DNA of 64,000 nt from Terramyces sp. JEL0728 (Eukaryota; Chytridiomycota; Chytridiomycetes; Rhizophydiales; Terramycetaceae), in the NCBI GenBank assembly GCA_027603945.1, contig JADIIU010000077.1, positions 1 through 64,000 of the forward strand, written 5' to 3'. The notes under the pieces are model-generated. The model did no database searches. It was not told where the DNA came from and worked only from the letters and a program-made list of their open reading frames with translations. The stretch's first letter is position 1, and each line of letters begins with the position of its first letter. Shown here in pieces: positions 60,101 to 64,000 of the stretch. The position numbers and the translations under genes were made by a program.

Positions 60101-61494
60101 CAGAGCTTTTTGCAGAGACTCGGTTAATCCGCCGGCAAACATATGGTCCAGCAATTCATGCATGTACTTTGTAAGCGATGGCCCAACAGCCACAGCAAGC
60201 ATACTAATACACTGATACGTTGGAACCTCGTTGTGCGCTCTGTTCTTTCCTTTTGCAATCAATGACTCTTTGATATTGGACAAAATAGCATCCAAGTATG
60301 GCGCAATTGGAGATCCAACAACAATAGCTACTTTGCCAATTGATATGAAAGCTACATTAATGCAGGATACCAGTCGAACGCTCCTTTTCTTTTTTCAGCT
60401 GCGATAGCAAATAAGACATGCTTGGCGACAGGTAATTGGATATGAATTGTTCGGGGCTGAATTTGGCTAAATCTGGAATCATCAGCATCACAGTCTTTCG
60501 AATAAGTTGCTCACGATGTTCCTTGTATCGCAGCACTATTTCAGCGACCTCTACATATCTCCCATCAAAGAAACTTGTAGTTTGATTCAACAGCTCTCTG
60601 AGAGCCAATAAAGATCCATGGATAGCATCAGAGTTTGACAGCTTGAATCCTTTTTGTATTTCATCAAAAATTTTCCTGTACCACTGTCTCTTTAAGCTAT
60701 TTTCTCGCACTTGTGAGAGAGACAGCATTGCCGAGAGCGACTCTGCCGCACCATCTCTAATCGCAACTTTGGGATCGCGTAATCCAATCCATAGTAAATC
60801 CAGCATCTGGGGAATGTAGGGATAGATTAATGTAGGTGCATTTATGGTTAGTTCAGTTAACACTAGGACTGCTGAATACCGTCGCGATTCGTTTCTGTCT
60901 CCAGTAACTTGTTAGCATAAAAATACCTTGCAGCCATTCCAAAGCTCTTTTTACCTCAAATTCCACAAACTCTGTTGTTAAAGTGGATGCTGAAGTTGCC
61001 AAGTGACCTGAATCAGCTAAACAGTACCGAGAGCTTTGGCAGCTAATATGGTTATGTGCGGCTCAACGCCAGGCAATAAGCTTCTTAAATAATTCGCAAA
61101 TCGAGTAACTTTGGTTGTGTTCTCTTCCCCTGAATCCAAATCAATAAGTTTATCTGGTAAAAATAAAACTACCAATAGCCAATATCCCGCCGACTTTATC
61201 GTTCAAATCCGGAGAATGAACAAGCTCAAATATCCGCTTGTTGATGTCATTGCTGAATTTTGTGAAGTATTCCACTGAGACTTCGCGTGCTGTTGAAGCT
61301 ACCTATTGTTAGCTTTTGATTACGAAATCTTTCAGTTCATTCCCTGCTCTTATTCGTATATCTTCATTTTTGTTTCGCAGATCCTGGATGATTCTATTCG
61401 CTTCTGCCGTATGCGAAGGTAGTGTTGACATTGGATTGTCCAAGTCAGTGGCAAAAAAATCAGAACGAGGCTGGTTAACTGCAGTAAAAAGCAT
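54188..61494 (-). CDS. TOR: target of rapamycin (TOR) PIKK-family kinase, 2362 aa, 12 exons
   Basis: Exons from 5': 61494-61324, 61302-61173, 61153-61028, 61007-60927, 60907-60371, 60351-59942, 59921-59416, 59396-56988, 56967-56658, 56636-55668, 55647-54405, 54384-54188; 11 introns of 19-21 nt. N-terminal HEAT repeats (to ~1150), FAT domain, FRB (~1838-1935), kinase (~1985-2290) and FATC ending [10 protein letters not shown]. Kinase motifs: [27 protein letters not shown] (~2160), HIDFGD (~2178). FRB keeps Ser1858, Phe1862 and Trp1924, the rapamycin-contact positions, so FKBP12-rapamycin binding is predicted. The intron at 59922-59941 is GC-AG. It is the catalytic subunit of TORC1/TORC2 growth control. 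Confidence 0.96.
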
Positions 61495-61706
61495 ACATTT
61501 ATTCGGCCAAGATTAGTAAATGCTTTGCTAGTAGTCAATAGCAAAGTTGGAATATAGTCTCATTGGGTTTCGAGGATAAACCATGATACGACACACTATG
61601 GGAGCAGAATAGTGCAATCGACATAGAAAGCAGCGTATTGCAATAAACATCTCAGCAGGGTGGGATATATTTGTTTCAACTTTAGTGATCTTTTTCCAAA
61701 TCAAAA

Positions 61707-62492
61707 ATGGCAGAAAGAAAAGTCCTCAACAAATATATCCCACCCAGCTACAACCCAAACGTGCAGCTACGATCCGGAGGCAGTAGAAGAGCAAAAGTCC
61801 GATTAATGGCACCATTTTCAATGCAATGTAACACATGCGGAGAGTATATATACAAAGGAAAGAAATTCAACGCAAAGAAAGAAAAGGCGCTTGGAGAAGA
61901 TTACTTGGGAATTGTTATTTACAGATTTAAAATTGCATGTCCATGCTGTGCCGCAGAAATTACTTTTAAAACCGATCCAAAGAATACAGATTATGTAGCA
62001 GAAAGAGGAGCTCAACGTAACTTTGAACCATGGAGAGATGAAACTAGATCGCACCAGGAAGTGAAAGCAGACAAACTAAAGGAAGAGGAAGATAACCCAA
62101 TGAAAGCACTGGAAAATCGAACAGCTGAAAGTAAACGAGAAATGGATATTTTGGACGCACTTGATGAAATAAGAACTAAAAATGCAAAGCTGGATCGAGC
62201 AGATTTTGATGAAGCATTAAACAGAATTCACGAGAAGGAAACCCCAGAAGAAATTGAAGAAAAGGATTATGATAAAGAGGATGAGGAGATTGCCAGACAA
62301 GTGTTTCATGATGTAGATGGTGAAAAAGTGCGTAGGCTGGTTGACGAACCTTTTAAGAAACCTGAACCTAGACCTGTTGATCTGGGCAAAAGGAAGGTGT
62401 CTGCAGTTAATTTGGGGATTAAACGAAAGGCAGCTAAAGTAGTTAAAGCGACTAAATCGCTGGTAGTGGATTATGGCTCTGATTCTGATTAA
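61707..62492 (+). CDS. YJU2: splicing factor YJU2/CCDC94, 261 aa
   Basis: Intronless. The conserved N-terminal domain is complete: MAERKVLNKYIPPSYNP, VRLMAPFSMQCNTCGEYIYK, GKKFNAKKEKALGEDYLGI and the second zinc-binding pair CPCC, with ITFKTDPKNTDYVAERGA and FEPWR. The C-terminal half is charged coiled coil ending VVDYGSDSD. YJU2 is a step-I splicing factor that promotes branching at the spliceosome's catalytic centre, of interest in a genome whose introns are ~20 nt. Its start lies 212 bp from the divergent TOR start. Confidence 0.93.
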   Translation: MAERKVLNKYIPPSYNPNVQLRSGGSRRAKVRLMAPFSMQCNTCGEYIYKGKKFNAKKEKALGEDYLGIVIYRFKIACPCCAAEITFKTDPKNTDYVAERGAQRNFEPWRDETRSHQEVKADKLKEEEDNPMKALENRTAESKREMDILDALDEIRTKNAKLDRADFDEALNRIHEKETPEEIEEKDYDKEDEEIARQVFHDVDGEKVRRLVDEPFKKPEPRPVDLGKRKVSAVNLGIKRKAAKVVKATKSLVVDYGSDSD

Positions 62493-62567
62493 TAAACTCT
62501 ATATTCCAAGCTTTTAAAGTGCCAGCTGATCATTTGTCCCTTGATATAGCTGAATTCAAAATGAGAT

Positions 62568-63825
62568 TTATTTGGCTTTTTGCAAGAGTAAATCAATCAT
62601 TCCCACAACTTCCATCCCGCCTTCACTCCCTTGATCATCAAACAAAACAGTATCGCCTTTACATAGCTTGACATGCACTGCAACATCAAGTGATTCTTCG
62701 ACAAGTGGAACCATTCCTGATCGGTCAGCAGCAGGGCCAGGAAGAGGAACACCACTGCCCAAAGCCCGTTCAGTCTTTACAAACAAACTCAAATCACCTT
62801 GAATAACGTGCAATTCCATTATTTGCTTGTCCGTAAAAGTAAATTCCAACGACTTGATCTTGCCAAACTTGTACAGCGAAAGATTGTATGTTTGTTTTGT
62901 TGTTGAATCGTATAGGATAATCAGGAACCCAGAGAAACTGAATTTGGATACTATTTTGTCACCGTGCGGTAGTTTTGACACTATTTTGCTTGCTATACCG
63001 CAGTCAGATAGCATTGGCACGTTAGCTACAGACACCAGTAAGCAAGAGCCTTTTGATTTTTGGAAACAGTTTGTGTGTACCCATATCCAGCTCTTTGGGA
63101 AATTGAATCCGTGATCCTTTTCAATGTATCCTTCTCCATCCAAAATAATCGAATCTGTTTCTGTTTCTGTGATAAAATCTACTTTTCCCTTTAGTGTGTG
63201 ATGCAGTGATACTATACCATGGTAGCATTCCAATAGAGGCAAGTATCCGAATGGCCCCATTACTGATGGCACCATGTGGGAAGTGGGAAATCTGACGGTG
63301 TTTTCAAATTCACACTCGCCTTTAACTGCAAAATGAATCCGTTCGTATTTCGCTTGTTCAATCACTAATTCCGGAAACAAGATCTTTCTCTCGGATACAA
63401 CTTTATCAAGGAACAGTGTTTCTTCCTTGCTTGTTGGAAATTTCAAATCTTTAGGATCCAAATCCACACTAAACCCTGATTCAGTAAACACACTGTTCTT
63501 GATTTTGATCTTGTACCCAAATTCCTTTTTGTTTTCATATTCCAAATCTTCAGGAGGATAGGTATAGTACAGACATTGGGTGGTTTTAGGATTGCGGAAA
63601 GCCATTACGAACGCATGAGGAAATGTTACTGATTTCAGCTGTGATTCTTGGTTTGGGTAAGGAAGGAAAATACCCACAATGAATATTACAGAACTGGGTT
63701 AGTAACAGGTACCCTTTGGAGTGTGTTTGTTTGTAGTACCATCCTTCAAAATATGGTCCTGATACTTTGTTTCCATGGTATTGCTCTGAATGGTGAATGA
63801 GTCTCAAGTTGTTGAGTGCAAGCAT
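62568..63825 (-). CDS. tocopherol cyclase-like protein, 412 aa
   Basis: Exons 63825-63713 and 63693-62568 with a 19-nt intron (63694-63712; GTACCTGTTACTAACCCAG, a perfect TACTAAC branch site). The N-terminus carries the family hallmark YHGNKVSGPYFEGWYYKQ, and FNFPKSWIWVHTNCF in the middle is the second conserved block. The family includes plant tocopherol cyclase (VTE1) and bacterial proteins of unknown substrate. No plastid or signal peptide is seen, so it is probably cytosolic. Tocopherol synthesis is not expected here; substrate unknown. The intron splits the hallmark block from the first beta strand. Confidence 0.8.
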
Positions 63826-63953
63826 TTTCAAAAAAGTTAAACTTGGGCTTTGCAAGAATATCCCATAAAAATACCGCCAATAGAATCTCTAAATCACAAC
63901 TAGCAACCCGAATGTAGAAATATTTACGTTTATTATTATGTTGAAGAACACAA

Positions 63954-64000
63954 TTAGGAAGATTGGTATTTGGTGACGGCTTTGGTTCCTTCAGATACAG
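63954..64000 (-). CDS. histone H2B, 3' end (partial, runs off the window)
   Basis: On the minus strand the last 15 codons and part of another read VSEGTKAVTKYQSS followed by TAA (63954-63956), the invariant C-terminus of histone H2B. An AATAAA signal lies about 20 bp downstream. The rest of the gene is beyond position 64000. Confidence 0.85.
   Translation of the reverse strand, partial: VSEGTKAVTKYQSS

Noticed and set aside
1..64000. Bacterial origin or contamination
   Set aside because: Spliceosomal introns, histone H2B, eL28, TOR and poly(A) signals show nuclear eukaryotic DNA; no operons or rRNA seen.

Overview
The window is nuclear DNA of a compact, AT-rich eukaryotic genome and most resembles an early-diverging (zoosporic, chytrid-like) fungus. 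The fungal signs are a secreted M36 fungalysin, mitochondrial citrate synthase, a RIM2-type carrier, a SulP sulfate transporter, TOR with GATOR1 (NPRL3) and RalGAP-beta, and several signal-peptide/transmembrane proteins with trefoil or LRR ectodomains. I cannot assign a genus. The most striking property is intron structure. I reconstructed 63 introns by requiring reading-frame continuity and family-conserved protein sequence. About 60 are only 19-23 nt long (GT...TAAC/TAAT/TGAC...AG), with rare GC-AG introns.

Layout. 0-2.7 kb: two small unknown genes, an alpha/beta hydrolase and a Q-rich PPxY protein. 2.8-9.3 kb: a plant-type LRR membrane protein, a SulP transporter, a TIM-barrel hydrolase-like protein, a rhodanese/Cdc25-like protein and an aldo-keto reductase. 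9.4-18.8 kb: a choline-kinase/APH-like kinase, an LRR protein, an LtrA-like membrane protein, a GRAM-TM protein, an N-acetyltransferase, mitochondrial EF-G2 and an RBM42-like RRM protein. 18.9-24.0 kb: a 13-exon RalGAP-beta-like gene and a coiled-coil protein. 24.0-29.8 kb: a secretory block with two tandem trefoil-TM proteins, a mitochondrial MCUR1/CCDC90-like protein, a small secreted protein and fungalysin.

30.4-36.4 kb is a tandem array of F-box/LRR genes (three intact, three relics); a fourth intact member lies at 48.6-50.3 kb. DRG1 and an 11-exon ABCC transporter follow (36.5-41.8 kb). 42.2-46.4 kb holds a mirror-image duplication of an undescribed two-gene module: a large NLS-bearing unknown protein transcribed divergently from a tiny secreted peptide precursor. 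The right end has ribosomal protein eL28, a pyrimidine-nucleotide carrier, NPRL3, citrate synthase, the complete 12-exon TOR kinase, splicing factor YJU2, a tocopherol-cyclase-like protein and the 3' end of a histone H2B gene.

Functional links: TOR, NPRL3 and RalGAP-beta all belong to, or are reported to feed, TORC1 nutrient signalling. The trefoil, LRR and fungalysin genes suggest an investment in cell-surface and extracellular interaction. Several clearly TATA-driven genes have the TATA element only about 20-40 nt before the ATG, implying very short 5' UTRs. All gene models come from reading the sequence; none has transcript support here.
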